A DNA stretch of 64,000 nucleotides from Pusillimonas minor. Its GTDB lineage: Bacteria; Pseudomonadota; Gammaproteobacteria; Burkholderiales; Burkholderiaceae_B. The notes beneath the pieces were generated by a model that saw only the letters and a list, made by a program, of their open reading frames with translations, did not search any database and was not told where the DNA came from. A program made the position numbers and the translations under genes. The stretch spans positions 124,001 to 188,000 of the forward strand of contig NZ_JACJUU010000004.1 of assembly GCF_014237865.1 (NCBI RefSeq). The letters are read 5' to 3'. This document shows, piece by piece, positions 41,712 to 51,814 of the stretch (positions are counted from its first letter, which is position 1; each line of letters opens with the position of its first letter).

Positions 41712-43469
41712 TTAGACCCAGGTGTCACGCAGCGTCACGGCGCGGTTCAGCACGGGTTTTTCGGGGGTCGAGTCGACACGGTCGGCCACAAAGTAGCCCA
41801 GACGCTCGAATTGCCAGATTTTGTCGGGCGAGGCCACCGTGCCGGGTTCGAGCCAGCCTTGGACGACCTGGAAGGAATCAGGATTAATGGCTTCGAGGAA
41901 GTCTTTGTCGCCCGCATCGGGGTGCGGGTCGGAGAACAGGCGGTCGTAGAGCCGGATTTCGGCCGGGATGGCGTGTGCGGCGCTGACCCAGGTAATGTTG
42001 CCTTTGACTTTGACAGCCGACGAGCCGGGCGTGCCGCTTTTGGTGTCGGGCATGTACTCGGCGTGGACTTCGGTAATGTTGCCGTTTTCGTCTTTGACAC
42101 AGCCGGTGCAGGTGACGATATAGCCATATTTGAGCCGAACAGTATTGCCCGGGAAAAGCCGGAAATATTTTTTGGGCGGGTCTTCGCGGAAATCGTCGCG
42201 TTCGATCCAGAGTTCGCGGCTGAACGGGAACTCGCGTTGCCCGCCTTCGGGGTCGTGCGGGTTAAGCGGGGCGTGGCACAGCTCGGTTTGGCCTTCGGGG
42301 TAGTTGGTAATTACCAGTTTGACCGGGTCGAGAACGGCCACACCGCGGTCGGCGATGGGGTCGAGGTCATCGCGCAGGGCTTGCTCGAGAATGCTGTAGT
42401 CGATGCGGGAATCGGCCTTGGACACGCCCAGACGTTCGCAGAACAGACGGATGGCGGCCGGGGTGTAGCCGCGTCGACGCAAGCCGGCCAGCGTCGGCAT
42501 GCGGGGGTCGTCCCAGCCTGCAACGTGGCCTTCGCGTACCAGTTGCAGCAGCTTGCGCTTGCTGGTGACGACGTAGCTTAGGTTAAGACGCGCAAATTCG
42601 TACTGGCGCGGCAATGGCTCGGCCAGCTGGCCGAGTTCGACAAGGCGGGCAAGTATCCAGTCGTAAAAGGGCCGCTGGTCTTCGAATTCGAGGGTGCAAA
42701 TACTGTGCGTGATGCCTTCGAGTGCGTCTTCGACAGGGTGCGCCCAGGCGTACATGGGGTAAATGCACCAGGCATCGCCCGTGCGATGGTGATGCGCATG
42801 GCGAATGCGGTAAAGCACCGGGTCGCGCATATTCATGTTGGGCGAGGCCATGTCGATTTTGGCGCGTAGCGCCATGCTGCCGTCGGCGTGCTTGCCTTCA
42901 CGCATTTCTTGCAGCAACTGCAGAGACTCGTCGGCCGGGCGATCGCGCCAGGGCGAATTGGTGCCCTTTTCGGTCAGGGTGCCGCGCGTGGCGCGCATTT
43001 GCTCGGGGTTTTGCTCATCGACGTAGGCATAGCCGCCGCGAATCAGCGCTTGCGCAAAACCATACATGGTTTCGAAGTAGTCGCTGGCGAAGTAAAGGTT
43101 GGTTTCGCCGTTGTGCTCCCAGTTGAAGCCCAGCCATTGCACGGTGTCGATGATGGCGCGTACGTACTCGTCGTCTTCTTTCTCGGGGTTGGTGTCGTCG
43201 AAACGCAGGTGGCATGCCCCTTGGTAGTCGCGTGCCAGGCCAAAGTTAAGGCAAATACTTTTGGCGTGCCCGATGTGCAAGTAGCCGTTGGGTTCGGGCG
43301 GAAAACGCGTGCGGATCTTGGCGACGTCGGGCTCGCCTTGCTGCTGCACGGCGGCGGGGCCGGGTATGCCGGCCCAACGCTTGCCCGCAAAGCGATGGCT
43401 TGCCAGGTCGTTTTCGATAATAGTGCGCAGAAAGTTTGAGGGGGCAGGTGAGCTGGATTCGGTCGACAT
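41712..43469 (-). CDS. glnS: Glutaminyl-tRNA synthetase
   Basis: Class I aminoacyl-tRNA synthetase charging tRNA-Gln. It has 585 residues from ATG 43469. FPPEPNGYLHIGHAKSICLNF near 60 is the HIGH motif, SYVVTSKRKL near 288 the KMSKS-like loop, and CDFEC-region residues LRFDDTNPEKEDDEY near 92 are as in GlnRS; the C-terminal beta-barrels bind the anticodon. The frame is open to 43706, but the extra residues are not GlnRS-like and overlap the divergent cydA-like gene. An alternative start is ATG 43496; neither has a strong ribosome site. Confidence 0.95.
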   Translation of the reverse strand: MSTESSSPAPSNFLRTIIENDLASHRFAGKRWAGIPGPAAVQQQGEPDVAKIRTRFPPEPNGYLHIGHAKSICLNFGLARDYQGACHLRFDDTNPEKEDDEYVRAIIDTVQWLGFNWEHNGETNLYFASDYFETMYGFAQALIRGGYAYVDEQNPEQMRATRGTLTEKGTNSPWRDRPADESLQLLQEMREGKHADGSMALRAKIDMASPNMNMRDPVLYRIRHAHHHRTGDAWCIYPMYAWAHPVEDALEGITHSICTLEFEDQRPFYDWILARLVELGQLAEPLPRQYEFARLNLSYVVTSKRKLLQLVREGHVAGWDDPRMPTLAGLRRRGYTPAAIRLFCERLGVSKADSRIDYSILEQALRDDLDPIADRGVAVLDPVKLVITNYPEGQTELCHAPLNPHDPEGGQREFPFSRELWIERDDFREDPPKKYFRLFPGNTVRLKYGYIVTCTGCVKDENGNITEVHAEYMPDTKSGTPGSSAVKVKGNITWVSAAHAIPAEIRLYDRLFSDPHPDAGDKDFLEAINPDSFQVVQGWLEPGTVASPDKIWQFERLGYFVADRVDSTPEKPVLNRAVTLRDTWV

Positions 43470-43593
43470 AGAAGCGGGCACGAACGTGCGATACATGGGA
43501 GCAATACAAAAGAAGCATTTTGCCACGTTCTGCACTATTTGCCTGTCTACCCGTCCGCGGTTAGCATTATGTGGCGTCCAACTTTGGCAAATC

Positions 43594-44934
43594 ATGACGA
43601 ACTCACCACTTTGGTTGTCCCAGCTCCAGTTTTTTTTCAGTCTGGGTTTTCTGGGGCTGTTTCTTTTGACGCAGGTCGGGCTGGCCTGGGTACTGGTTTT
43701 TTTCAAGCTGCGTGCCCGGGGCGGGGTTCAGTCGCGCTACGTGGCGGCGTACCGGTTTTGGGTCAGGGTGTTTGCGCTGACGGCCATACTGGTGATGGCC
43801 GCCGGCGTGCCTGTGCTGGTGCAGCTGGGCAGTGTCTGGCCCGGGCTCATGAGCAAAATAGGTAATGTGGCCGGCCCGTTAATGGCTGCCGTCATTATTA
43901 CCACCTTCGTTTTTAAATCATGTTTTCTGGGGGCGATGCTGTTTGGGCAGCGCCGCATGTCCGACGCGCTGCACACCCTTATGGTTGTGCTGGTTGCCAT
44001 AGGCCTCACGCTCGCGTTGGCCTGGGCAATGGTGTTGATGTCCTGGATGCAATCCCCGGCAGGGGCCGACTTGGCCGATGGCCAGTACCGTGTGGTTGAC
44101 TGGTATGCCTTGGTCTTTAATCCCTTTTTCCTGTGTTTCCTTGGGTTGGCGCTGGTCATTTCGGCGTTGGTGGCGGGGTTCCTCATGATGGGTGTAACAG
44201 CGCGACACTCGTTGCACCACACGGTCGACGATACCGATCGCAGTGTTTTTCAAACGGGTCTGGGTCTGGCGGCGGCCGGCAGTGTGTTGCTGTTTGTCCT
44301 TTTGGCCGTATACGGTGTGCAGGTCGCGGCAACGCAGCCGGCCAAAGCCGCTGCAACGGCTGCCTACTGGGTCTCGGGCTCCGCGCCCGACCTTCCGCTC
44401 CTGGCCTGGCCCAGCGAATCCGGTGCACGCAATCTTTTTTCAGTGGAGTTGCCTGACCTGGCGCGACCTTGGCTGGGGGTTGATGAAATCGGTGTGTCGT
44501 TGGGGCTCGACAAGTTCGCAGGCATGCATGCGCCGGTGGCGCTTACGTTTTGGTCCTGGCGTTTGTTGGTGCTGTTGGCGGGCGGCGTGTTCTTCTTCAG
44601 CTGGCTTACGTTGCTTTATGTGCGTCGTCATGCCTTCGAACTGACGGCACTGCCGCAGGGGTGGCGGCGCGGGCTGTCGGCGTGTCGCTATGTGGGTTGG
44701 GCGTTGTTGGGCCTGCTTATGGTCCACGTCTGGCTGGGTCAGGCGCCTTTTGCGGTATATGGCACTGTTACGCTGGCCGAAGTGGCGGTCTCTGAAAGCA
44801 CCGACATCTTGTTTGCGACCACGCTGGCCTATGGCGTTGTGTATGTGCTGCTGTTGGCCGGCTTTATTCAGTTATTGAATTATTCAGTGCGTTATGGCGT
44901 GGTGCCTGTGGCGCGACGCAGGGGGCGCGCATGA
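43594..44934 (+). CDS. Cytochrome bd oxidase subunit I-like protein lacking the haem ligands
   Basis: Polytopic membrane protein of 446 residues, clearly CydA-derived: LSQLQFFFSLGF at the N-terminus, FLGAMLFGQRRMSDALHTLMVVLVAIGLTLALAWAMVLMSWMQSPAG near 110, and FWSWRLLV near 330. By eye against E. coli CydA, His19, His186 and Met393 (haem ligands) all align with Leu, Glu99 and Glu107 align with Val and Lys, and GRQPW reads GQAPF. The Q-loop is shortened. It is not a pseudogene: no stops, and coupled to the next gene. Possible roles: a non-respiratory membrane partner or an assembly-type paralog. The upstream frame to 43288 is rejected. Confidence 0.8.
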   Translation: MTNSPLWLSQLQFFFSLGFLGLFLLTQVGLAWVLVFFKLRARGGVQSRYVAAYRFWVRVFALTAILVMAAGVPVLVQLGSVWPGLMSKIGNVAGPLMAAVIITTFVFKSCFLGAMLFGQRRMSDALHTLMVVLVAIGLTLALAWAMVLMSWMQSPAGADLADGQYRVVDWYALVFNPFFLCFLGLALVISALVAGFLMMGVTARHSLHHTVDDTDRSVFQTGLGLAAAGSVLLFVLLAVYGVQVAATQPAKAAATAAYWVSGSAPDLPLLAWPSESGARNLFSVELPDLARPWLGVDEIGVSLGLDKFAGMHAPVALTFWSWRLLVLLAGGVFFFSWLTLLYVRRHAFELTALPQGWRRGLSACRYVGWALLGLLMVHVWLGQAPFAVYGTVTLAEVAVSESTDILFATTLAYGVVYVLLLAGFIQLLNYSVRYGVVPVARRRGRA

Positions 44935-45980
44935 TCGACACACTGGTTGCCCTGTTGGGCATCGACGCCCATGCGCCCGAATTCTGGATGCCGCTGGTGT
45001 TTATGGCGGTGTTCTACGCCATTATTGTGGCGGGCACCGTCCTCGATGGTTTTGACATCGGGGTGGGGTGTCTGATGCCGTTTGCCTCGGCTGAATTGCG
45101 TCCGCGCATGCTTGCGTTGCTTAGCCCATGGCGCGATGCCAACGAGTTTTGGCTGCTGCTGGGGCTGGGGCTGTTCCTCACGACCTTCCCCAACGCCTGG
45201 GGTACGGTCATGCAGGCTTTGTATCTGCCTATGGTCTTGCTGGCCATTGGCGTCATGGTGCGTTCGGCGGCCTTCGAGCTCCGGCTGCGTGCGCCCGTGC
45301 ATTTGCAAAACCGCTGGGCACTGGCCTTTGCGTCGGGGTCGTGGTTAACGGCTTTCGCGCACGGGTTTTTGCTGGGTCGTATTGTTGTGGGTTACGAGCC
45401 GGGAACCGGTTACTTCTGGTATGCGGTTTTTGTGGGGGCTTGTGCTGTTGCGGCCTACAGTTTGCTGGGCGCAACGTGGCTCATCATGCGCGAACCGGGC
45501 GAGCTGCGCATTCGGGCGGCCTGGTGGGGGCGGCAATCTGTACGCTGGGCGGCAGCGGGGTCGGTGGCGGTGTCGTTGGTTTTGGCCTTTGCCAACACGG
45601 GCGTATTTTTGCGCTGGAGCGACGGCCCGCAATGGGCCGTTGTTGTCGGGCTTTGGGTATTTACGCTGGTCAGTTTCATGACCATTGAAATGAGCCTGCA
45701 ACGCACAATTCAGTACAGCCATCGGGTGACGGCGCTGCCCTTTGTCATGACGTTGCTGGTCTTTTTGATCACGCTGGGCGGCCTGGGGTACAGCTTTTTC
45801 CCGTATCTGGTCCTTGACGATATTACGGTCTGGGACGGCGCTGCATCGGTCGAGACCTTGCGCCTGGTTCTGGCGGCGGTGGTCGTGGCCTTGCCTGTGG
45901 CGCTGGTGTTCAATATTTGGGTGTACTGGCGGATGTTCGGTTTGTCCAAGGCGCCCAAACCGCCGCAGTTCAGGCTTTAA
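44931..45980 (+). CDS. Cytochrome bd oxidase subunit II-like protein (CydB family)
   Basis: Membrane protein of 349 residues with about eight or nine hydrophobic helices. TVLDGFDIGVG near 35, WRDANEFWLLLGLGLFLTTFP near 68 and the C-terminal NIWVYWRMFG match CydB. Its ATG overlaps the cydA-like stop (ATGA), so the two are made together. Subunit II binds no haem in E. coli, so its preservation does not contradict the ligand loss in subunit I. Its 3' end overlaps the convergent histidine kinase gene by four bases. Confidence 0.85.
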   Translation: MIDTLVALLGIDAHAPEFWMPLVFMAVFYAIIVAGTVLDGFDIGVGCLMPFASAELRPRMLALLSPWRDANEFWLLLGLGLFLTTFPNAWGTVMQALYLPMVLLAIGVMVRSAAFELRLRAPVHLQNRWALAFASGSWLTAFAHGFLLGRIVVGYEPGTGYFWYAVFVGACAVAAYSLLGATWLIMREPGELRIRAAWWGRQSVRWAAAGSVAVSLVLAFANTGVFLRWSDGPQWAVVVGLWVFTLVSFMTIEMSLQRTIQYSHRVTALPFVMTLLVFLITLGGLGYSFFPYLVLDDITVWDGAASVETLRLVLAAVVVALPVALVFNIWVYWRMFGLSKAPKPPQFRL

Positions 45981-47410
45981 CTTGCCTGCCTGGGCAGCAT
46001 GGGCAGGGTAATGGTTATGGCCAACCCGCCCGACGCCGCTTCGCCCAACGTCATTGTGCCCTGATGAGCCTTCACAATGGCCTCGGAAAGCGCTAGCCCC
46101 AACCCCACCGAGCCGGTCAGCGTACGGGCGTCGTCCAGCCGTGAAAACGGCCGTAAAGCCTCGGCGCGACGTTCGGGATCAATGCCCTTGCCATGGTCGG
46201 CAATGGTGATGACGGCGTGGTGTTGGGTTGCCGATAGCGAAACCTCGACAGGCGGGGCCGCGTGGTTAAGGGCATTGGTGACAAGGTTGTCTATCAGCCG
46301 GGCCAGTGCGGTGCGATCGGCGCTGATCATGACGGGTGTGTCTGGCAATGCGGTCATGTGCACTTCGCTGCCGGCGCTTTCCCAGGCACTGATTTGCTCT
46401 TCAAGCCAGTGGTGCAGGTCAAGCGGGGCAAATTTGTAGGTACTTAAATCGGTGCCGCGCACAAACCCGATGAACTGGTCGATGATGCGTTGCATGTCGT
46501 GGATATCTTTACGGAAACCTTCTTGCGCTTCGGTATTGTCGAGCATTTCGGCGCGCAGCCGCATGCGGGCCAGCGGGCCTTTCAGATCGTGGGGCAGGCC
46601 GGCCAGCAGGGTGCGTCGGACTGTGTCGGATTCGGCCAGGGTGTCGAGCATGGCATTGAAGCGTTCGCCCAGACGGCGCGTTTCGGTGGGGCCGGCGGGC
46701 TCGACCCGCTGGGGCTTGCCGGCGGCCAACTGGTCGGCGGCCCGCGATAGCCGGGTAAGCGGCCGCGTGATGTGCCACGAAAAAGCCGCAGCAACAAGCA
46801 GCAGTAACCCCATGCCACCCAACCACGCCAGAATGGCCGGTGTGCTGACAGGCGGGGCCAGTTGGTCTAACGGGATGACCAGCCACTCTTGGGCATTGCT
46901 ATCGGGGTTTTCGTCGGGAACCAGCGAAATATACAGACGTGGCACGGGCCCGCGCGATAGCCCGACACGTGTGCCGTCGTCGAGCCGTGCGTTCAGGGCA
47001 TCGACAAAGTAGCGTAGCTCGCGGCGCAAGTCGGTATCGGGCGGAGGCTTGGGCGGCGTGGCGCCCTGGCCCGGCCGATGATGCCCGGCGTTGTTTTGGC
47101 GGATGCGGCGCTCGAGCCGCGCATTGGCCGGCAATGTGCGCGACCACAGGCGCCACTCGTTGCGCGAGGCCTGACGAACAAAATCGGCCCGTTCTGCCGC
47201 CGGTACTTTGGCCAGCGATTGGCGCAAGGTACGGATGGTTGTCGCCGTGACTTCGACGGTGACCTGTTCGGTAAATTTTTGCCGGAAATGCGCGACCGTC
47301 GCCAAGGTGGCCGCCTGAACCACCAGCAGGGTGCCCAGCGTGAGCAGAATCAGGCGTGCGCTGAGCGAACGCGGCACAAGTACGCCGAGTTTGTTATTAA
47401 AGCCGGCCAT
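45977..47410 (-). CDS. envZ: EnvZ-like membrane sensor histidine kinase
   Basis: Inner-membrane sensor of 477 residues. A first membrane helix lies near 20-40 (LILLTLGTLLVVQAATL), a periplasmic domain follows (about 45-195, Pro/Arg-rich in the middle), then a second helix near 200-220 and HAMP. The H-box is LLAGLPHDLKGPLARMRLRAEM near 270; the N-box LIDNLVTNALNHA, G1 IADHGKGI and G2 GSVGLGLALSEAI are intact. The start ATG overlaps the regulator stop (TAATG), which decides it over an upstream in-frame start. Signal: probably osmolarity or envelope state, by analogy. Confidence 0.88.
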   Translation of the reverse strand: MAGFNNKLGVLVPRSLSARLILLTLGTLLVVQAATLATVAHFRQKFTEQVTVEVTATTIRTLRQSLAKVPAAERADFVRQASRNEWRLWSRTLPANARLERRIRQNNAGHHRPGQGATPPKPPPDTDLRRELRYFVDALNARLDDGTRVGLSRGPVPRLYISLVPDENPDSNAQEWLVIPLDQLAPPVSTPAILAWLGGMGLLLLVAAAFSWHITRPLTRLSRAADQLAAGKPQRVEPAGPTETRRLGERFNAMLDTLAESDTVRRTLLAGLPHDLKGPLARMRLRAEMLDNTEAQEGFRKDIHDMQRIIDQFIGFVRGTDLSTYKFAPLDLHHWLEEQISAWESAGSEVHMTALPDTPVMISADRTALARLIDNLVTNALNHAAPPVEVSLSATQHHAVITIADHGKGIDPERRAEALRPFSRLDDARTLTGSVGLGLALSEAIVKAHQGTMTLGEAASGGLAITITLPMLPRQAS

Positions 47411-48111
47411 TATGGCGAGAACCGGTAGCCAATACCCCACACGGTTTGAATCCAGCGCGGTTGTTTGGGGTCGTCTTCGATGGCGCGGCGCAGGCGCAGT
47501 ACGGCAATGTCGATGGCCCGGTCGTTGCGTTCGCCTTCGTCGTCGTCGCGGGCCAGCGCCAGCAGGCGCTCGCGCGACAGCGGCTTGCCGGGGTTGCGTA
47601 TCAGTGCTTCCAGAAGGTTGACTTCGCCGCCGGTGAGCTTGATGGCGGTTTCGCCTTTGAACAGCTGGCGCAGTACCGGGTCGAAGCGAAATGGTCCGAA
47701 CTCGACGGCTTGTTCTTTGACCAGGGCCGATGCGCCTTTTTTGCGTCGTAATACGGCCTCGATGCGTGCCAGCAGCTCGCGCGGGTCAAAGGGCTTGCCC
47801 AGGTAATCGTCGGCGCCGGCCTCCAGGCCGATAATGCGGTCAACGGTTTCGTCTTTGCCGGTAAGCAAGATGACCGGGATGTCTTCCCCCTGCTGACGCA
47901 AGCGGCGGCAGGCGTCGGCGCCATCGCCGTGGGGCAGCATGCGGTCAAGCACGATCAGGTCGGGTGCATAGCGTTCGATGCGCATTTCGAGATCGCGGCT
48001 GTCGGGCGCCAGCAGCGTGTCGTAGTGGTGCCGGTTGAGGTAGTCGGCCAGTAACTGGCGCAGGGCGGGGTCGTCGTCGACGACCAGCACTTTGGTCAGG
48101 GGTTTTTCCAT
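47410..48111 (-). CDS. ompR: OmpR-like response regulator
   Basis: DNA-binding regulator of 233 residues. The receiver domain has the acidic pocket DDD (12-14), the phospho-acceptor Asp56 (IVLDRMLP), a Thr in LLTGKDE and Lys in YLGKPFD near 105. The C-terminal winged helix ends in IQTVWGIGYRFSP. EGERNDRAIDIAVLRLRRAIEDDP is OmpR-like. ATG 48111 follows CAGGCT. It is divergent from recQ, with 82 bases between the starts. Confidence 0.9.
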   Translation of the reverse strand: MEKPLTKVLVVDDDPALRQLLADYLNRHHYDTLLAPDSRDLEMRIERYAPDLIVLDRMLPHGDGADACRRLRQQGEDIPVILLTGKDETVDRIIGLEAGADDYLGKPFDPRELLARIEAVLRRKKGASALVKEQAVEFGPFRFDPVLRQLFKGETAIKLTGGEVNLLEALIRNPGKPLSRERLLALARDDDEGERNDRAIDIAVLRLRRAIEDDPKQPRWIQTVWGIGYRFSP

Positions 48112-48193
48112 AGCCTGAAGTTTGCGCGATCGGGCAGCGTCGGGCAAGCGCTTCGAAATAAACTGAAATGGCTCTTCATACTAAAATGTCGCG

Positions 48194-50029
48194 ATGTCTT
48201 TCAGCCCCGACCCCCTCGATACCCTTCAGCAGGTTTTTGGTTACGACGCCTTCCGGGGCAATCAGCAAGCCATTATTGAACACGTCGTCGCCGGCGGTGA
48301 CGCTCTGGTGCTCATGCCCACCGGGGGCGGTAAATCGCTGTGCTATCAAATTCCGGCCCTGGTCCGGCCGGGCGTGGGGGTTGTCGTGTCGCCCCTTATC
48401 GCCCTTATGCAAGACCAGGTCGACGCCCTGCTCGAACTGGGCGTGCGTGCCGCTTTTCTTAATTCCACGCTCGATTGGCGCGAGGCGCGTCAGGTCGAAC
48501 AGGCGTTTCAGTCGGGCCAGATCGATCTGCTGTATGTGGCCCCCGAACGCCTCCTTACCGATCGATGCCTCGAGATGTTGTCGCGCGGCAAAGTGGCGTT
48601 GTTTGCTATTGACGAAGCGCATTGTGTTTCGCAATGGGGGCACGACTTTCGGCCCGAGTATCTGGGGTTGTCGGTGTTGGCCGAACGCTGGCCCGAGGTG
48701 CCGCGCATTGCCCTGACGGCCACCGCCACAACGGCCACCCGGCACGAAATCGTGCACCGGCTGCAGCTCGACGGCGCGCAGCAGTTTGTCTCCAGCTTCG
48801 ATCGCCCCAATATTTGCTATCGCATCGTCGAAAAAAACGAGGTGCGTCGTCAGTTGCTCAATTTCATCCAGACCGAGCACGACGGTGATTGTGGCGTGGT
48901 GTATGCCCTGTCGCGTGCCAAGGTCGAAGAAACGGCCGACTTCCTGTGCCGCCAGGGCGTGCAGGCTTTGCCCTACCACGCCGGGTTAAGCGCTACGCAA
49001 CGCGCCGAAAACCAGTCGAGGTTTTTGCGCGAAGACGGCATTGTCATGGTGGCAACTATTGCTTTTGGCATGGGCATCGACAAGCCCGATGTGCGGTTTG
49101 TCGCCCATATCGATATGCCCAAGTCGGTTGAAGGCTACTACCAGGAGACCGGCCGGGCCGGACGTGACGGCGCGCCTGCTACGGCATGGCTGGCTTACGG
49201 CTTGCAAGACGTCATGCAGCAGCGCCGCATGATCGACGAGTCGCCAGGCGACACCGCATTCAAGCGACGGCTGGGGCAGCAGCTCGACGCCATGCTGGGT
49301 TTGTGTGAAACGGTTAATTGCCGGCGCCAGCGCCTGCTGGCGTATTTTGATCAGCAAATCGAGCCCTGCGGCAACTGCGATACTTGTCTGGAGCCGCCCC
49401 AGGCCTGGGATGGTACGGTGGCTGCGCAAAAAATGCTGTCAGCCGTGTACCGTTTATGGCGCGAGCGAAACCAGCGTTTTGGGGGCGGCCATTTAATTGA
49501 CATTTTGCGCGGCAAACTTACCGATCGCGTTCGCCAGAACCAGCACGAGACCCTGACCGTATTCGGTGTGGGTAACGACTTGTCGGAACAGGCCTGGCGC
49601 GGTGTGCTGCGCCAGTTGTTGGCCATGAATATATTGGCGGTCGATCACGAGGGTTATGGCACGCTGGCGCTGACCGACGCCAGCCGCCCCGTCCTGAAAG
49701 GTGAAACCACGCTGATGTTTCGGCGTGAAGCCGAGAAAGTCGGGCGGCAATCACGCGTGGCCAAGCCGCGTGCTGCGCAGCCCGACCTGCCGCCCGAGGC
49801 CCAGCAGCGCTTTGAAAACCTGCGCGCCTGGCGTGCCGAGGTGGCGCGCAGTCATGGCGTGCCCGCCTACGTTATTTTTCACGATGCCACGCTGCGCGAA
49901 CTGGCGCTGGCTTGTCCGCAAACGCTTGAAGACCTGGGGCATATCAGCGGTGTTGGTGTACGCAAGCGCGACGCCTATGGTGAAGAGGTGCTGCGTTGCG
50001 TGAACCAGGGTGTTTTAGGGGTGGCCTGA
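48194..50029 (+). CDS. recQ: ATP-dependent DNA helicase RecQ
   Basis: 3'-5' helicase for recombination and fork repair. It has 611 residues with the three RecQ parts: helicase core (Walker [16 protein letters not shown] near 40, [15 protein letters not shown] near 141, GRAGRDG near 325), RQC with the zinc cluster CGNCDTC near 394, and a C-terminal HRDC domain (about 535-611, [23 protein letters not shown]). Start ATG 48194 gives the usual N-terminus. The aromatic-rich loop SQWGHDFR is intact. Confidence 0.97.
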   Translation: MSFSPDPLDTLQQVFGYDAFRGNQQAIIEHVVAGGDALVLMPTGGGKSLCYQIPALVRPGVGVVVSPLIALMQDQVDALLELGVRAAFLNSTLDWREARQVEQAFQSGQIDLLYVAPERLLTDRCLEMLSRGKVALFAIDEAHCVSQWGHDFRPEYLGLSVLAERWPEVPRIALTATATTATRHEIVHRLQLDGAQQFVSSFDRPNICYRIVEKNEVRRQLLNFIQTEHDGDCGVVYALSRAKVEETADFLCRQGVQALPYHAGLSATQRAENQSRFLREDGIVMVATIAFGMGIDKPDVRFVAHIDMPKSVEGYYQETGRAGRDGAPATAWLAYGLQDVMQQRRMIDESPGDTAFKRRLGQQLDAMLGLCETVNCRRQRLLAYFDQQIEPCGNCDTCLEPPQAWDGTVAAQKMLSAVYRLWRERNQRFGGGHLIDILRGKLTDRVRQNQHETLTVFGVGNDLSEQAWRGVLRQLLAMNILAVDHEGYGTLALTDASRPVLKGETTLMFRREAEKVGRQSRVAKPRAAQPDLPPEAQQRFENLRAWRAEVARSHGVPAYVIFHDATLRELALACPQTLEDLGHISGVGVRKRDAYGEEVLRCVNQGVLGVA

Positions 50030-50030
50030 C

Positions 50031-50097
50031 GTCTGGTCTTGCCTGCAGCCAGACGGGTTCGACAAGCCCTTGGGCTTGTCCGGGCCGGCTTTGCCGG
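50031..50097. terminator. Three successive hairpins between convergent recQ and ruvB
   Basis: GTCTGG/CCAGAC (50031-50036, 50049-50054), GACAAGCCC/GGGCTTGTC (50061-50069, 50072-50080) and CCGGC/GCCGG (50085-50089, 50093-50097) fill the 74-base gap. No T-run is present. Likely shared transcript-end structure. Confidence 0.55.
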
Positions 50098-50103
50098 TGA
50101 AGA

Positions 50104-51171
50104 TCAGGACGTAAATAAATCGGGCGTATTGCCGGTCGGGCCAGGGGGCGTCAGCCCCAGGTGCCGCCAGGTCGTGTGGGTAGCCATACGACCGCGCGGG
50201 GTGCGCTGCAAGTAGCCGTGCTGGATCAGATACGGCTCGATCACGTCTTCAATGGTGTCGCGCTCTTCGCCAATGGCTGCGGCCAGGCTGTCAACCCCTA
50301 CGGGGCCGCCATCAAACTTATGAATAATCGCGTCCAGCAGCTTGCGGTCCATCAGGTCGAGGCCTTGCGGGTCGACGTCGAGCATGGCCAGTGCGGCACC
50401 CGCGGTTTGTTCGTTAATGACCCCATTTGACTTGACCTCGGCATAGTCGCGTACCCGGCGCAGGAGGCGGTTGGCAATACGCGGCGTGCCGCGCGCGCGC
50501 CGCGCAATTTCAGAGGCGCCGTCGGGGGTAATGCTGACATTCAGCAGGTTGGCGCTGCGCGTCACAATGTGGGTCAGGTCGGTGACGTTGTAAAACTCAA
50601 GCCTGGAGACAATACCAAAGCGGTCGCGCAAGGGGTTGGTTAGCATGCCGGCGCGTGTGGTGGCGCCCACCAGCGTAAAGGGTTGCAGGTCGATTTTTAC
50701 GCTACGTGCCGCCGGCCCCTCACCGATCAAAATATCTATCTGGAAGTCTTCAAGCGCGGGGTAAAGAATTTCTTCGACCACGGGCGAGAGACGATGAATT
50801 TCGTCGATGAACAAAACATCGTTTTTTTCCAGGTTGGTCAGTAATGCGGCCAGGTCGCCCGGCCGCTCAAGGACGGGCCCCGAGGTTTGCCGCAGCTGTA
50901 CACCCATTTCGTGGGCCACAATGTGGGCCAGTGTCGTCTTGCCCAGGCCCGGGGGGCCAAACAGCAGCACGTGGTCAAGCGCTTCGCCGCGCTTGCGTGC
51001 CGCGGCAATAAAAATTTCAAGCTGTTCGCGCGCGCTGTGCTGGCCCACGTACTCGGCCAGCAGCTTGGGGCGCAAGGCCCGTTCAATAGAGTCTTCGCCA
51101 GGCGAGCTGGTTTGCGGGCTGACGATACGCTGCGGGGCGTTGCCGGTCAGGGCGTCGGATTGAATGGCCAT
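50104..51171 (-). CDS. ruvB: Holliday junction branch-migration motor RuvB
   Basis: AAA+ ATPase hexamer that drives branch migration with RuvA. It has 355 residues. [22 protein letters not shown] near 33, Walker [21 protein letters not shown] near 68, Walker [13 protein letters not shown] near 119, sensor [19 protein letters not shown] near 167 and the winged helix at the end ([20 protein letters not shown]) are intact. It follows ruvA by 29 bases. Confidence 0.97.
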   Translation of the reverse strand: MAIQSDALTGNAPQRIVSPQTSSPGEDSIERALRPKLLAEYVGQHSAREQLEIFIAAARKRGEALDHVLLFGPPGLGKTTLAHIVAHEMGVQLRQTSGPVLERPGDLAALLTNLEKNDVLFIDEIHRLSPVVEEILYPALEDFQIDILIGEGPAARSVKIDLQPFTLVGATTRAGMLTNPLRDRFGIVSRLEFYNVTDLTHIVTRSANLLNVSITPDGASEIARRARGTPRIANRLLRRVRDYAEVKSNGVINEQTAGAALAMLDVDPQGLDLMDRKLLDAIIHKFDGGPVGVDSLAAAIGEERDTIEDVIEPYLIQHGYLQRTPRGRMATHTTWRHLGLTPPGPTGNTPDLFTS

Positions 51172-51200
51172 AAACAGTTACCCAACAATAAGGCTGCAGT

Positions 51201-51776
51201 CTAACGCGACAACGACTTGAGGGCCAGGCGGATGCCCTCGGCGACGTCAACATCGGCAGGCAACGTTTTAAGCGCAGCCTGAGATTCGGCCGCCGAGTAG
51301 CCCAGCGACAGCAGGGCGTTGACGATGTCGTCGCGGCTCGAGGCGGGTTGGCCGGGCAGACCGGCCGGCAAATCGGCGCCGATTTTGCCCTTGAGTTCGA
51401 GCAGCAGCCGCTCGGCTGTCTTTTTGCCAATACCCGGTACCCGCGTCAGGCGTCCCGTTTCTTGCCGGGTGATGGCGTCGGCGAGCTCTTCGGTGGTCAT
51501 GCCCGACAGCACCGCCAGCGCGGTACGTGCGCCAATGCCGGTTACTTTGATCAGGGCACGAAAGGTAGCGCGCTCTTGCGCCGAGCCAAAGCCATAAAGA
51601 ATATGGGCATCTTCGCGTACCGCCAGATGGGTGAACAGCGTGGCTTTGGCCCCGGTGTCCGGCAGGTTATAAAGCGTGCTCATGGGGACGTCGATTTCGT
51701 AGCCCACACCGCCGACGTCAATGCACACAGTGGGCGGGGATTTTTCGATAAGGGTGCCGGTAATGCGTCCGATCAT
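51201..51776 (-). CDS. ruvA: Holliday junction-binding protein RuvA
   Basis: Tetrameric junction-binding protein. It has 191 residues: OB fold (1-62, [31 protein letters not shown]), two helix-hairpin-helix motifs ([18 protein letters not shown] near 75 and [19 protein letters not shown] near 110) and domain III (about 143-191) that contacts RuvB. Lies between ruvC and ruvB as in many betaproteobacteria. Confidence 0.97.
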   Translation of the reverse strand: MIGRITGTLIEKSPPTVCIDVGGVGYEIDVPMSTLYNLPDTGAKATLFTHLAVREDAHILYGFGSAQERATFRALIKVTGIGARTALAVLSGMTTEELADAITRQETGRLTRVPGIGKKTAERLLLELKGKIGADLPAGLPGQPASSRDDIVNALLSLGYSAAESQAALKTLPADVDVAEGIRLALKSLSR

Positions 51777-51814
51777 GTTGCGGTTTCCTGCAAGGGTGGG
51801 CGTTTACTAAAGGG

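Noticed and set aside
43470-43706. N-terminal extension of glnS to 43706
   Set aside because: The added 79 residues are not GlnRS-like and overlap the divergent cydA-like gene and its promoter region.
43594-44934. The cydA-like gene as a pseudogene
   Set aside because: No stop or frameshift, membrane segments kept, and the gene is coupled to an intact cydB-like gene, so loss of ligands is more likely a change in function.
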